A stretch of 16,579 nt of DNA from Alphaproteobacteria bacterium (GTDB lineage Bacteria > Pseudomonadota > Alphaproteobacteria > UBA8366): positions 1 through 16,579 of the forward strand of contig JASLSL010000244.1 in assembly GCA_030743445.1 (NCBI GenBank). The letters run 5' to 3'. How positions within the stretch are numbered: position 1 is the stretch's first letter; every line of letters begins with the position of its first letter. The notes under the pieces were generated by a model. The model did no database searches and was not told where the DNA came from. It was given only the letters and a program-made list of their open reading frames with translations. The translations under genes were made by a program, and so were the position numbers. This document shows, piece by piece, positions 7,821 through 15,075 of the stretch.

Positions 7821-7972
7821 AGAAACCTAACGTTTCCGCGCTTTCAAGGGATATTCGCGGAGCGACTCGATGACCTCGGAATACGGCCGAATTCGATCGA
7901 TTCAGACTCACCCTATTTCCGCGATTGGGAGAGAAATTCCGGCCGAACGGATGCAAATTAGTGGTTTATAAG

Positions 7973-7982
7973 ACAATATTGT
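7973..7982. promoter_or_regulatory. AT-rich 10-bp palindrome upstream of tldD
   Basis: ACAATATTGT is a perfect palindrome about 70 bp before the tldD start, within an AT-rich stretch (TTTATAAGACAATATTGTGATTAA). It could be part of a promoter or an operator for tldD. I cannot assign a regulator, and a 10-bp palindrome can occur by chance. Confidence 0.2.
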
Positions 7983-8051
7983 GATTAACACGGGATCGAC
8001 GAAGCACCGATCCACCGCCGCCGGCCGATTCGCCGAACCCGGACGGCCTCG

Positions 8052-9509
8052 ATGGAAAAGGATTTCGCAGTCGATATGAGCGACCTTGCAAAGACCGACG
8101 AGCTTTTTTTCAACCGCGCCGGGCTCGACCGGACCCGGGTCGAGGGCATCGTCGACGACGCTCTGGCGGGCGCCGACGACGGCGAGCTGTATCTCGAATA
8201 CTGTCAGTCGGAGAGCGTCTCCTTCGACGACGGCCGGATCAAAAGCGCCAGTTTCGACACCAGCCAGGGCTTCGGCCTGCGCGCGGTTTCGGGCGAAGCG
8301 ACCGGTTATGCCCACGCTTCGGAGCTTTCCGAAGCGGCGATCCGGCGCGCCGCCGACACGGTGAAGGCGGTGCGGAGCGGCCACGGCGGCGCTTTCGCCG
8401 ATGCACCATCGGGCACCAATCAGAGCCTCTACGCACCGGACAACCCGCTGGGCCAGGTCGACTTCGAATCCAAAGTCGCGCTGTTGACCGAGATCGATGC
8501 CTACCTCCGCTCCAAGGACGACAAGGTGCACCAGGTCATGGCGTCGCTCTCGGGCGAGTGGCAGGCGGTGCAAATCCTTCGCCCCGACGGGCAACGGGTC
8601 GCCGACATCCGGCCCCTGGTGCGCCTCAACGTCGCGGTCGTCGCCGGCGAGGGCAAGCGCATGGAGACCGGCAGCTACGGCGCCGGCGGGCGCTGCGCCT
8701 ATGGCGAGCATATGCAACCCGAGACCTGGCGGGCCTATGCCGACGAGGCATTGCGACAGGCGCTGGTCAATCTCGACTCGGAGCCGGCGCCGGCCGGCGA
8801 GATGCAGGTCGTGCTCGGCCCGGGCTGGCCCGGCGTATTGCTGCACGAGGCGATCGGCCACGGATTGGAGGGTGACTTCAATCGCAAGAAGACCTCGGCC
8901 TTCGCCGGACTGATGGGCGAGCGCGTCGCCACCCCCGGTGTCACCGTGATCGACGACGGCACGATGGCGGACCGGCGCGGATCGCTGACCATCGACGACG
9001 AGGGAACCCCGACCTCCTCGACCACCCTGATCGAGGACGGCATCCTCGTCGGCTATATTCAGGACCGCCTCAACGCCCGGCTGATGGACATGGCGACGAC
9101 CGGCAACGGGCGGCGCCAGTCCTATGCCCACGCCCCGATGCCGCGGATGACCAACACTTACATGCTGGGCGGCGACAAGGACCCGGACGAGATCATCGCC
9201 TCGGTCACCGACGGGCTCTACGCGGTGCAGTTCGGCGGCGGCCAGGTCGACATCACCAGCGGCAAGTTCGTCTTCACCTGCACCGAGGCCTACCGGGTCG
9301 AGAACGGCAAGGTCGGCGCCCCGGTAAAGGGTGCGACACTGATCGGTAACGGCCCCGACGTGCTAACCAAGGTCGCGTTGATCGGCAACGACATGGAGCT
9401 CGATTCCGGCATCGGCACCTGCGGCAAGGACGGCCAGAGCGTGCCGGTCGGCGTTGGCCAGCCGACGATGCGGATCGATGGATTGACGGTCGGCGGCACA
9501 GCCGCCTGA
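8052..9509 (+). CDS. tldD: Metalloprotease TldD
   Basis: TldD pairs with TldE/PmbA to form a cytoplasmic zinc protease that degrades unfolded peptides; in E. coli it matures microcin B17 and affects the CcdA antitoxin. The 485-residue protein shows the HExxxH zinc motif as HEAIGH at 265-270, followed by GLEGDFNRKKTSAF, and the likely third ligand Cys457 in GTCGKDGQSVPVGVGQPT. Both are diagnostic for TldD rather than TldE, which lacks the zinc motif. No tldE is in this window. The upstream ATG at 8052 is used here; ATG at 8076 (MSDLAKTDELFF) also fits the family N-terminus and neither has a strong ribosome site. tldD beside ctaC is, as I recall, a recurring arrangement in alphaproteobacteria. 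Confidence 0.97.
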   Translation: MEKDFAVDMSDLAKTDELFFNRAGLDRTRVEGIVDDALAGADDGELYLEYCQSESVSFDDGRIKSASFDTSQGFGLRAVSGEATGYAHASELSEAAIRRAADTVKAVRSGHGGAFADAPSGTNQSLYAPDNPLGQVDFESKVALLTEIDAYLRSKDDKVHQVMASLSGEWQAVQILRPDGQRVADIRPLVRLNVAVVAGEGKRMETGSYGAGGRCAYGEHMQPETWRAYADEALRQALVNLDSEPAPAGEMQVVLGPGWPGVLLHEAIGHGLEGDFNRKKTSAFAGLMGERVATPGVTVIDDGTMADRRGSLTIDDEGTPTSSTTLIEDGILVGYIQDRLNARLMDMATTGNGRRQSYAHAPMPRMTNTYMLGGDKDPDEIIASVTDGLYAVQFGGGQVDITSGKFVFTCTEAYRVENGKVGAPVKGATLIGNGPDVLTKVALIGNDMELDSGIGTCGKDGQSVPVGVGQPTMRIDGLTVGGTAA

Positions 9510-9521
9510 GCGGGAGAACCC

Positions 9522-9956
9522 GTGCAAGCGAAGCGTCTCGGATTGCTGCTTGTTCCTCTGCTCTTCCTCGCCGCCTGCGAGGAAGAGAAGACCGAGGCGC
9601 GCCCGAAGCCGACGGAGCCGGCCAAGATCGAATTCGCCTTGGATGACCTGCGCTACGAGTTCGCCGACGGCCGTCACAAGTACTTCCACGCCCGCCGCTA
9701 CACCGAGACCGCCGGCACCGGGATCACCTTGAGCGGCGGCAAGGTGTGTTTCGAGGACGGCAAGGCCTGCCTCAGCGCGCAGGTCAAATACCGGATCAAC
9801 GCCGGCAAGACCCTGGTCCAGCCGGACCATCACGTCGCCACCAAGCGCGCGGCGGACGTCATCACCATCGAATACTGGGGCATCGACGATGCGGGTAAGA
9901 AGCTGCGCATCAAGCGCACGCTCAGGGTTGCCGGCGAAAAGTTCGAGGTCGAGTAG
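9522..9956 (+). CDS. Small putative lipoprotein of unknown function
   Basis: A 144-residue protein I do not recognise. Its N-terminus is a lipoprotein signal: basic QAKR, a hydrophobic core, and a lipobox LAAC with the acylated Cys at residue 19, followed by an acidic EEE stretch. After a charged, proline-containing linker (about 20-35) comes a domain rich in alternating polar and hydrophobic residues, probably beta. It has two further cysteines, Cys76 and Cys83, which could form a disulfide in the periplasm. It starts with GTG, 12 bp after the tldD stop, with GGGAG six bases upstream, so it is probably co-transcribed with tldD. Anchoring to a membrane is inferred from the lipobox; nothing points to a biochemical role. 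Confidence 0.85.
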   Translation: MQAKRLGLLLVPLLFLAACEEEKTEARPKPTEPAKIEFALDDLRYEFADGRHKYFHARRYTETAGTGITLSGGKVCFEDGKACLSAQVKYRINAGKTLVQPDHHVATKRAADVITIEYWGIDDAGKKLRIKRTLRVAGEKFEVE

Positions 9957-9968
9957 CGATTCCCTTCA

Positions 9969-9994
9969 TTCGTCACCCCCGCGCAGGTGACGAA
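9969..9994. repeat. 8-bp hairpin downstream of the lipoprotein gene
   Basis: TTCGTCAC and GTGACGAA form a perfect 8-bp stem around a 10-nt GC-rich loop, 12 bp after the stop codon. There is no T run after it, so it is not a standard intrinsic terminator, though it could stabilise or end the tldD transcript. Its right arm runs into the next palindrome. Confidence 0.6.
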
Positions 9995-10063
9995 ATACGG
10001 GGACACGATGGCGAAGGTTTTTGCGACAGGCATCGGCGTGCTGAAATCGTGTCCCCGCATTTC
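9992..10063. repeat. 18-bp inverted repeat with GTGTCCCCG core
   Basis: The arms 9992-10009 and 10046-10063 are reverse complements with one mismatch out of 18 (right arm ATCGTGTCCCCGCATTTC). The 36-bp spacer codes for nothing I can support. Arms with this core are familiar from dispersed repeats that accompany REP-associated (Y1) transposases in proteobacteria; that link is from memory. No transposase gene is present here. Confidence 0.7.
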
Positions 10064-10069
10064 ATTTCT

Positions 10070-10201
10070 TCGTCATCCCGGGCGAGCCCGACAGGGCGAG
10101 ACCCGGGACCCATTTCGCCAAACCGGCGAACCGGACACCCGGCCCGTTGGTCTTCCGGATTGGGTCCCGGATCGCCGCTGACGCGGCGTCCGGGATGACG
10201 A
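10070..10201. repeat. 132-bp nested palindromic intergenic element (REP-like)
   Basis: The outer arms TCGTCATCCCGG (10070-10081) and CCGGGATGACGA (10190-10201) are perfect 12-bp inverted repeats. Nested inside are CCGGGACCCA (10103-10112) and TGGGTCCCGG (10161-10170), a perfect 10-bp pair. Smaller hairpins include GGGC-GA-GCCC (10080-10089) and CGCCGC-TGAC-GCGGCG (10173-10188). This architecture matches the non-coding REP or RUP-type repeats scattered through many alphaproteobacterial genomes. It lies between the convergent lipoprotein and gshA genes and could end or insulate both transcripts. Confidence 0.8.
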
Positions 10202-10222
10202 TTTAAATTTCCGCTCCGCCGG

Positions 10223-11590
10223 CTAGTACGACATCTCGCCGTAGATACGGTCGATGTCGCCGCCCCACCGGTTCTCGTAGGCGTCGAGCAGGCGCTCGGC
10301 GGGGGTCTCGCCCGATGCGGCGATCTCGTGCAATTCGCCGATGAAGATCGACTCGTCCTGGCCATTGTTGTCGAGCCGGGCGCGGCGCTTCAGCCCGGCT
10401 TCGGCGATCGCCAGCATGTCCCGGGCCAAGTCCTGCACCGTGCCCTGCCGGAACGGCGTCTTCAGCCCGAGACGTGGCACCTCGTCGCGCAGCGCCTCCC
10501 GTTCCTCCTCGCTCCAATCCTTGGCCAGGTCCCAGGCGGCGTCGAGCGCGGTCTGGTCGTACAGCAGCCCGACCCAGAGCGCCGGCAGGGCGCAGAGACT
10601 GCCCCACGGTCCGGCGTCGGCGCCGCGCATCTCGATGAACCGCTTGAGGCGGACTTCCGGAAAGGCGGTGGTCATATGGTCGACCCAGTCGCCCATCGAC
10701 GGCGTCTCGCCCTCGAAGCCGGCGAGCTCGCCCGCCATGAAGTCGCGGAACGAGCGGCCGCTGACGTCGAGGTACTGGCCGCCGCGATAGACGAAATACA
10801 TCGGCACGCCGAGCAAGTAGTCGGTCCATGCCTCGAAGCCAAACCCATCGTCGAACACGAAGGGCAGCATGCCGCAGCGGTCGGGATCGGTGTCGGTCCA
10901 GACATGGCTGCGGCAGCTGAGGAACCCGTTGGGCTTGCCCTCGGTGAAAGGCGAGTTGGCGAACAAGGCCGTCGCGACAGGCTGCAAGGCGACGCCGACC
11001 CGCATCTTCCGGACCATGTCGGCCTCGGAGGAGAAGTCGAGATTGACCTGCACCGTGCTGGTGCGAAGCATCATGTCGTGGCCGAGTTCGCCCTTGGTCG
11101 CCATATAGGCGCGCATGATCTTGTAGCGCCCCTTCGGCATCCACGAGATATCGTCGCGCTTCGATTTCGGGTCGAAGCCGTGGCCCAGCACGCCGGCGCC
11201 GATTTCCTCGCACACCGCCTTGACCTCGGCCAAGTGCTCGTGGACCTCGGCGCAGGTCTCGTGGACGGTCTCGAGCTGGGCGCCGGAAAGCTCGAGCTGG
11301 CCGCCCGGCTCCAGCGTCACAGAGCAGCAGTCCGGCTTGCGCAAGGCGATAACGTTGCCGCCCTCGCTGACCGGCTCCCACCCGAAACGCCGCAACCCGT
11401 CGAGCAGCACGCCGATGCCCCGCGTCCCTTCGTAGGGCAACCGTTTCAAGGTTTCGATGTCGTAGGCGAACTTCTCGTGTTCGGTGCCGATGCGCCAGTC
11501 CGCCGCCGGCTTGCAGCCCGCCTCGAGATACTCGACGAGTTGGGCCTTGCTGGCTACGGGTTGGCCGTCTGAATCGGTGGGTGCCGCCAT
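10223..11590 (-). CDS. gshA: Glutamate-cysteine ligase (plant/alphaproteobacterial type, GCS2)
   Basis: Catalyses ATP-dependent joining of glutamate and cysteine to gamma-glutamylcysteine, the first step of glutathione synthesis, in the cytoplasm. The 455-residue length and sequence match the plant-like group common in alphaproteobacteria, not the E. coli class. Visible landmarks are GTEHEKFAYD at about 35-44, the substrate-site stretch GGQLELSGAQLETVHET near 96-112, GHDMMLRTSTVQVNLDF in the middle, and RFIEMRGAD. The ATG start has AGGA four bases upstream and lies 41 bp after the rsmE stop. rsmE-gshA adjacency is common in this class. The second glutathione gene, gshB, is not in the window. 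Confidence 0.97.
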   Translation of the reverse strand: MAAPTDSDGQPVASKAQLVEYLEAGCKPAADWRIGTEHEKFAYDIETLKRLPYEGTRGIGVLLDGLRRFGWEPVSEGGNVIALRKPDCCSVTLEPGGQLELSGAQLETVHETCAEVHEHLAEVKAVCEEIGAGVLGHGFDPKSKRDDISWMPKGRYKIMRAYMATKGELGHDMMLRTSTVQVNLDFSSEADMVRKMRVGVALQPVATALFANSPFTEGKPNGFLSCRSHVWTDTDPDRCGMLPFVFDDGFGFEAWTDYLLGVPMYFVYRGGQYLDVSGRSFRDFMAGELAGFEGETPSMGDWVDHMTTAFPEVRLKRFIEMRGADAGPWGSLCALPALWVGLLYDQTALDAAWDLAKDWSEEEREALRDEVPRLGLKTPFRQGTVQDLARDMLAIAEAGLKRRARLDNNGQDESIFIGELHEIAASGETPAERLLDAYENRWGGDIDRIYGEMSY

Positions 11591-11631
11591 TGAATCCTAT
11601 TACATTGGGTTGTCGTTCGCCCGATGCAAGG

Positions 11632-12390
11632 TCAGTCGCGCTTCGGCGGCCGGGACCGCCAGTCGCCCAGCACCGCCTGCCAACAACCGAGCGCCGCGAG
11701 TGCCGCGGTTTCCGCTCTGAGCAGGCGCGGTCCGAGATTGACGGCGCTAACAAAGGGCAGTTTGCGGACTCCGTCAAGCTCGGACGGGGCGAAGCCGCCC
11801 TCGGGCCCGGTCAGGATGGCGTAGGGCACGTCCGGCTCGGCGGCGTGCAGCGCCTCGTCGATCGGCGTCGCCTCGCCGGCCTCGGCGCAGACCAGGAGCC
11901 GCCGTCCGTCCGGCCACTCCTCCAGCGCCTTGGCAAGCCGCGTCGGCGCCATAATTTCGGGCACGGTCAGGCGCGCCGACTGTTCCGCCGCCTCGATCGC
12001 GGTCGTGGTCATGCGCCCGGTGTTGACCCGTTTGACGTCGGTGTGCTCGGTGAATACCGGCCAGAGTGCCGCGACCCCGAGCTCGACCGCCTTTTGGACG
12101 AGAAAGTCGAGTGGCGCCCGCTTGATCGGCGCGAACACCAGCCACAGGTCGGGCGCCACGCCCTGCGCCCGGGTCGGCCCGACGCAAGTCAGCACCCCCT
12201 CGCCCTTGCCGAGATCGTCGATCCGGGCGATCCATTCGCCGTCGCGGCCGTTGAACAGCAGCACCGAGGCGCCCGGCTCCAGCCGCAGCACGTTGCCCAA
12301 GTAATGCGTCTGCCCCGCGGCGAGCGAAACCGCCTCGCCCGCGGCGAGATCGACTTCGACGTAGAGCCGCGCCTTCGCCGTCGTGGTCAT
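11632..12390 (-). CDS. rsmE: 16S rRNA (uracil-1498-N3)-methyltransferase RsmE
   Basis: SPOUT-fold methyltransferase that uses S-adenosylmethionine to methylate N3 of U1498 in 16S rRNA. The 252-residue protein has an N-terminal PUA-like RNA-binding part (ARLYVEVDL, about 7-70) and a C-terminal trefoil-knot domain. The knot shows EAAEQSAR at 133-140, LTGPEGGF at 193-200 and LGPRLLRAETAALAAL at 219-234, all family signatures. The open frame extends 38 codons further upstream, but that part has no family similarity and would overlap ubiA. The adjacent ATGs at 12393 and 12390 are both possible; 12390 has AAGAAAG five bases away. It is divergent from ubiA, with about 50 bp between start codons that must hold both promoters. 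Confidence 0.96.
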   Translation of the reverse strand: MTTTAKARLYVEVDLAAGEAVSLAAGQTHYLGNVLRLEPGASVLLFNGRDGEWIARIDDLGKGEGVLTCVGPTRAQGVAPDLWLVFAPIKRAPLDFLVQKAVELGVAALWPVFTEHTDVKRVNTGRMTTTAIEAAEQSARLTVPEIMAPTRLAKALEEWPDGRRLLVCAEAGEATPIDEALHAAEPDVPYAILTGPEGGFAPSELDGVRKLPFVSAVNLGPRLLRAETAALAALGCWQAVLGDWRSRPPKRD

Positions 12391-12442
12391 CATCACTTTC
12401 TTGTTGCTTGAGCCAATCGAACGCCTTGGGCCAAGATACCCC

Positions 12443-13399
12443 ATGGCCGGGTTCGCCAAAACCGAAAGCGCGAGCGACATCCACGAAAACTGGGCGCATC
12501 GCATGGCGCCGGCAGCGCTCCGCCCCTACCTGACGCTGATCCGGGTCGACCGCCCGATCGGCACCTGGCTGCTGTTGATCCCATGCTGGTGGGGACTGAC
12601 GCTGGCGCTGGCGGGGCCCGGTCGAACGCCGGAGATCGCGGCGGCACCGGAGTGGGCGGCCGGGCTGGTGTTCGGCGCGCTGTTCGCGGTCGGCAGCTTC
12701 GTCATGCGCGGGGCCGGCTGCGTGTGGAACGACATTCGCGACCGCGAGCTCGACGCCCGGGTCGCACGCACCGCCGACCGCCCGATCGCCAGTGGCGAGG
12801 TCGGGCTCAAATCCGGCTATCTCTATATGGTTTTGTTGTCGCTCGTCGGGCTTCTGGTGCTGTTGCAGTTCAACCGGTTCACGGTCGCCCTCGCGATTGC
12901 CTCGCTGCCGCTGATCGCGCTCTACCCCCTGATGAAGCGTGTGACGTACTGGCCGCAGGCCTGGCTCGGCATCACCTTCAACTGGGGCGCCCTGGTCGGC
13001 TATGCCGCGGTCGCCGGGACCCTCGCCTACCCGGCGTTGGCGCTTTACGCCGCGGGCATCGTGTGGACCCTCGGCTACGACACGATCTACGCCCACCAGG
13101 ACAAGGAGGACGACGCCCTGGTCGGGATCAAGTCGACGGCGCTCAAACTCGCCGGCGACTCGAAGCGCTGGCTCTACGGATTCTATATCCTGACCCTCGT
13201 CGGTCTCGGCGCCGCCGGATGGCTCGCCGGCCTCGCCTGGCCGTTCTACGTCGCACTTGCCGCCGCGACGCTTCAGCTCCGTTGGCAGATCGAGACCATC
13301 GACTTCGACGACCCGGCAAACTGCCTCGCCAAGTTCAAGTCCAACAAGTGGTTCGGGCTGCTCGTGCTGCTCGGCGTGGTGCTGGGAGGAGCTGTCTGA
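12443..13399 (+). CDS. ubiA: 4-hydroxybenzoate octaprenyltransferase (ubiquinone biosynthesis)
   Basis: Membrane prenyltransferase that attaches the polyprenyl tail to 4-hydroxybenzoate, an early step of ubiquinone synthesis. The 318-residue protein shows the two Asp-rich motifs that bind magnesium and diphosphate: N96-D97-IR-D100-REL-D104 and Y212-D213-TIYAHQ-D220-KE-D223-D224. The typical RPIGTWLLLIPCWWGL precedes the first. Multiple helices span the rest. An open frame extends 20 codons upstream into the rsmE leader, but homologous sequence begins only near SDIHENWAHRMAPAALRPYL, so ATG at 12443 is preferred. Its stop TGA overlaps the ATG of the following cyclase gene (TGATG), with an AGGAG ribosome site inside the end of ubiA. 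Confidence 0.97.
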   Translation: MAGFAKTESASDIHENWAHRMAPAALRPYLTLIRVDRPIGTWLLLIPCWWGLTLALAGPGRTPEIAAAPEWAAGLVFGALFAVGSFVMRGAGCVWNDIRDRELDARVARTADRPIASGEVGLKSGYLYMVLLSLVGLLVLLQFNRFTVALAIASLPLIALYPLMKRVTYWPQAWLGITFNWGALVGYAAVAGTLAYPALALYAAGIVWTLGYDTIYAHQDKEDDALVGIKSTALKLAGDSKRWLYGFYILTLVGLGAAGWLAGLAWPFYVALAAATLQLRWQIETIDFDDPANCLAKFKSNKWFGLLVLLGVVLGGAV

Positions 13400-15075
13400 T
13401 GCCGGCTGGTGCGGCGACGGGCGTGCTGCGGCAGATCCGGCTCTGGGCCGGCGTCGCGGTCGCGGTCTTCGTCGTCTCGCATTTTATCAATCATTCGCTC
13501 GGGTTCCTGTCGTTGGAGGCGATGGACGCCTACCGCAAGGTCCACTCGGCGGTGTGGCAGAGCCTTCCCGGCACAGTGGCGCTCTATGGCGCGCTTTTGG
13601 TCCACCTGCTGCTGGCACTCTACGCGCTCTATTTGCGGAGCCACTTGCGCATGCGCGCCTGGGAGGCCATGCAGCTGGTCCTCGGCCTCGCGGTGCCGCC
13701 GCTGCTGCTCGCCCATGTCATCGGCGCGAGGATCGCCCCCGAGCTTGCCGGGTTCGACGCGACCTACGCCTACGTCGTCTCGTTCCTGTGGCTCGAGGGT
13801 GCGTGGCCGACCTGGAAGCAATCGATTTTGATCGCCATCGCCTGGACCCATCTCGCGGTCGGGCTGCATTTCTGGCTCCGGGTCAAGCCGTGGTACCCGA
13901 AAGCACTGCCCTTGCTCTATCCGCTCGCGGCGTTGATCCCGATCCTCGCCTGGTTCGGCTTCGCGCGCGCCGGCATGTCGGTGGCGGTCATGGCCGAGGC
14001 GCCGGGCTATCTGGAGAAAGTCCGCGCCGGGTTGTTCTCGGCCCCGCCCTCGACCCTGCAGTTGCTCGGCGGGTTGCACGACATCGGGCTCTGGATCATG
14101 GCCGGGCTGCTGGCCCTGACCCTGGTCGCGCGGCAGGGGCGCCGGCTTTACCGCAACCGCCGCGGCGTCGTCGAGATCGAGTACCCGGCGGGCCGCAAGA
14201 TCACCGTGCCGGTCGGCCACACCATCCTCGAGGCGAGCCGCGCCTACGAGATCCCGCATGCCTCGGTCTGCGGCGGGCGCGGGCGCTGCACCACCTGCCG
14301 GGTCGCGGTCGAGGCCGGCCTCGACGATCTGCCGGCGCCCGAGGCGCTCGAGGCCAAGGCCTTGCGCCGCATCAAGGCCGACCCGAATGTGCGGCTCGCC
14401 TGCCAGACCCGGCCCCGTCGCCGGATCGCGATAGCACCACTGCTGCCGCCCAACGCCACCGCGCGCGACGGCCGGCGACCCGGCGGGGTCCAGGGCAAGG
14501 AGCAACAGGTCGCGATCCTGTTCGTCGACCTGCGCGCCTCGACCAAGCTCGGCGAGGAGCGACTGCCCTATGACGTGGTCTTCATCCTCAACCAGTTCTT
14601 CGCCGAGATGGCCGAGGCGCTGCAAGCGACCGGCGGCCACTACGCGCAGTTCAACGGCGACGGGCTGATGGCGCTCTATGGCATGGAGAGCGGCTACGAG
14701 GCCGGCTGCCGCGAGGCGATCCGGGGTGCCATCGAGATGCAGCGCCGGATCGACGGTCTCAACAAGAACCTCGGCAGGGAGCTCGCGGAACCGCTGCGGA
14801 TCGGCGTCGGGGTCCACAGCGGCGAGGCGATCGTCGGCTCGATGGGACCGCTGGCCTCGCCGATCATCAGTGCGATCGGCGACAACGTGAATGTGAGCGC
14901 CCGGCTCGAAGGCATGACCAAGAACTACCAGTGCGCCTTTGTGGTCTCGGCCGAGACCGCGGAGCGCGCCGGCATCGACCTCTCGCGTTTCCCGCGCCAC
15001 GACGCCGAGTTGCGCGGCCGCGAGGAAACCATCGCGATCTACGCGGTCCCGGCCGACGCGGAGATCGAGGTCTAG
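13399..15075 (+). CDS. Membrane redox-domain / [2Fe-2S] ferredoxin / class III nucleotide cyclase fusion
   Basis: A 558-residue protein of three parts. Residues about 10-250 form a membrane domain of five or six helices with several histidines in or near helices (His28, His32, His69, His105, His151, His157), suggestive of a succinate dehydrogenase cytochrome b-like heme protein. Residues about 257-348 are a plant/adrenodoxin-type ferredoxin with cluster ligands Cys291, Cys297, Cys300 and Cys335 (CGGRGRCTTC). Residues about 368-552 are a class III adenylate/guanylate cyclase domain: metal-binding Asp377 (FVDLRAST) and Asp421 (FNGDGLMALYG), transition-state Asn498 and Arg502 (GDNVNVSARLE). The usual base-recognition Lys and Asp/Thr positions appear to be Gln417 and Ser491. 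The start overlaps the ubiA stop. I infer a membrane redox sensor making a cyclic nucleotide; ligand and product are unknown. Confidence 0.92.
   Translation: MPAGAATGVLRQIRLWAGVAVAVFVVSHFINHSLGFLSLEAMDAYRKVHSAVWQSLPGTVALYGALLVHLLLALYALYLRSHLRMRAWEAMQLVLGLAVPPLLLAHVIGARIAPELAGFDATYAYVVSFLWLEGAWPTWKQSILIAIAWTHLAVGLHFWLRVKPWYPKALPLLYPLAALIPILAWFGFARAGMSVAVMAEAPGYLEKVRAGLFSAPPSTLQLLGGLHDIGLWIMAGLLALTLVARQGRRLYRNRRGVVEIEYPAGRKITVPVGHTILEASRAYEIPHASVCGGRGRCTTCRVAVEAGLDDLPAPEALEAKALRRIKADPNVRLACQTRPRRRIAIAPLLPPNATARDGRRPGGVQGKEQQVAILFVDLRASTKLGEERLPYDVVFILNQFFAEMAEALQATGGHYAQFNGDGLMALYGMESGYEAGCREAIRGAIEMQRRIDGLNKNLGRELAEPLRIGVGVHSGEAIVGSMGPLASPIISAIGDNVNVSARLEGMTKNYQCAFVVSAETAERAGIDLSRFPRHDAELRGREETIAIYAVPADAEIEV

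Larger units (their letters stand above)
7581..8051. other. Divergent intergenic region between ctaC and tldD
   Basis: About 470 bp without a gene I can support. The part from about 7735 to 7990 is visibly richer in A and T than its surroundings, as expected for promoters. It holds a perfect palindrome at 7804-7820, a 10-bp palindrome ACAATATTGT at 7973-7982, and a weak candidate ctaC promoter at 7771-7800. Short open frames here (7758-7961 plus, 7696-7956 minus) show no recognisable protein features. Confidence 0.7.

Noticed and set aside
7696..7961. Small open frames on both strands in the ctaC-tldD intergenic region
   Set aside because: No ribosome site, no domain and no hydrophobic segment. 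The stretch is better explained as promoter DNA.
10203..11777. 524-codon minus-strand frame overlapping gshA
   Set aside because: It is in another frame of the gshA coding region and its translation is Arg-rich noise.
12583..13398. Apparent 272-residue N-terminal extension of the cyclase frame through ubiA
   Set aside because: The frame is open through ubiA only because of high GC. The ubiA frame carries all the prenyltransferase motifs, and the cyclase has a good ribosome site and ATG at 13399.
13273..15000. 575-codon minus-strand frame opposite the cyclase gene
   Set aside because: Low-complexity Arg/Asp/Gln/Glu-rich translation with no recognisable domain, antisense to a three-domain protein.
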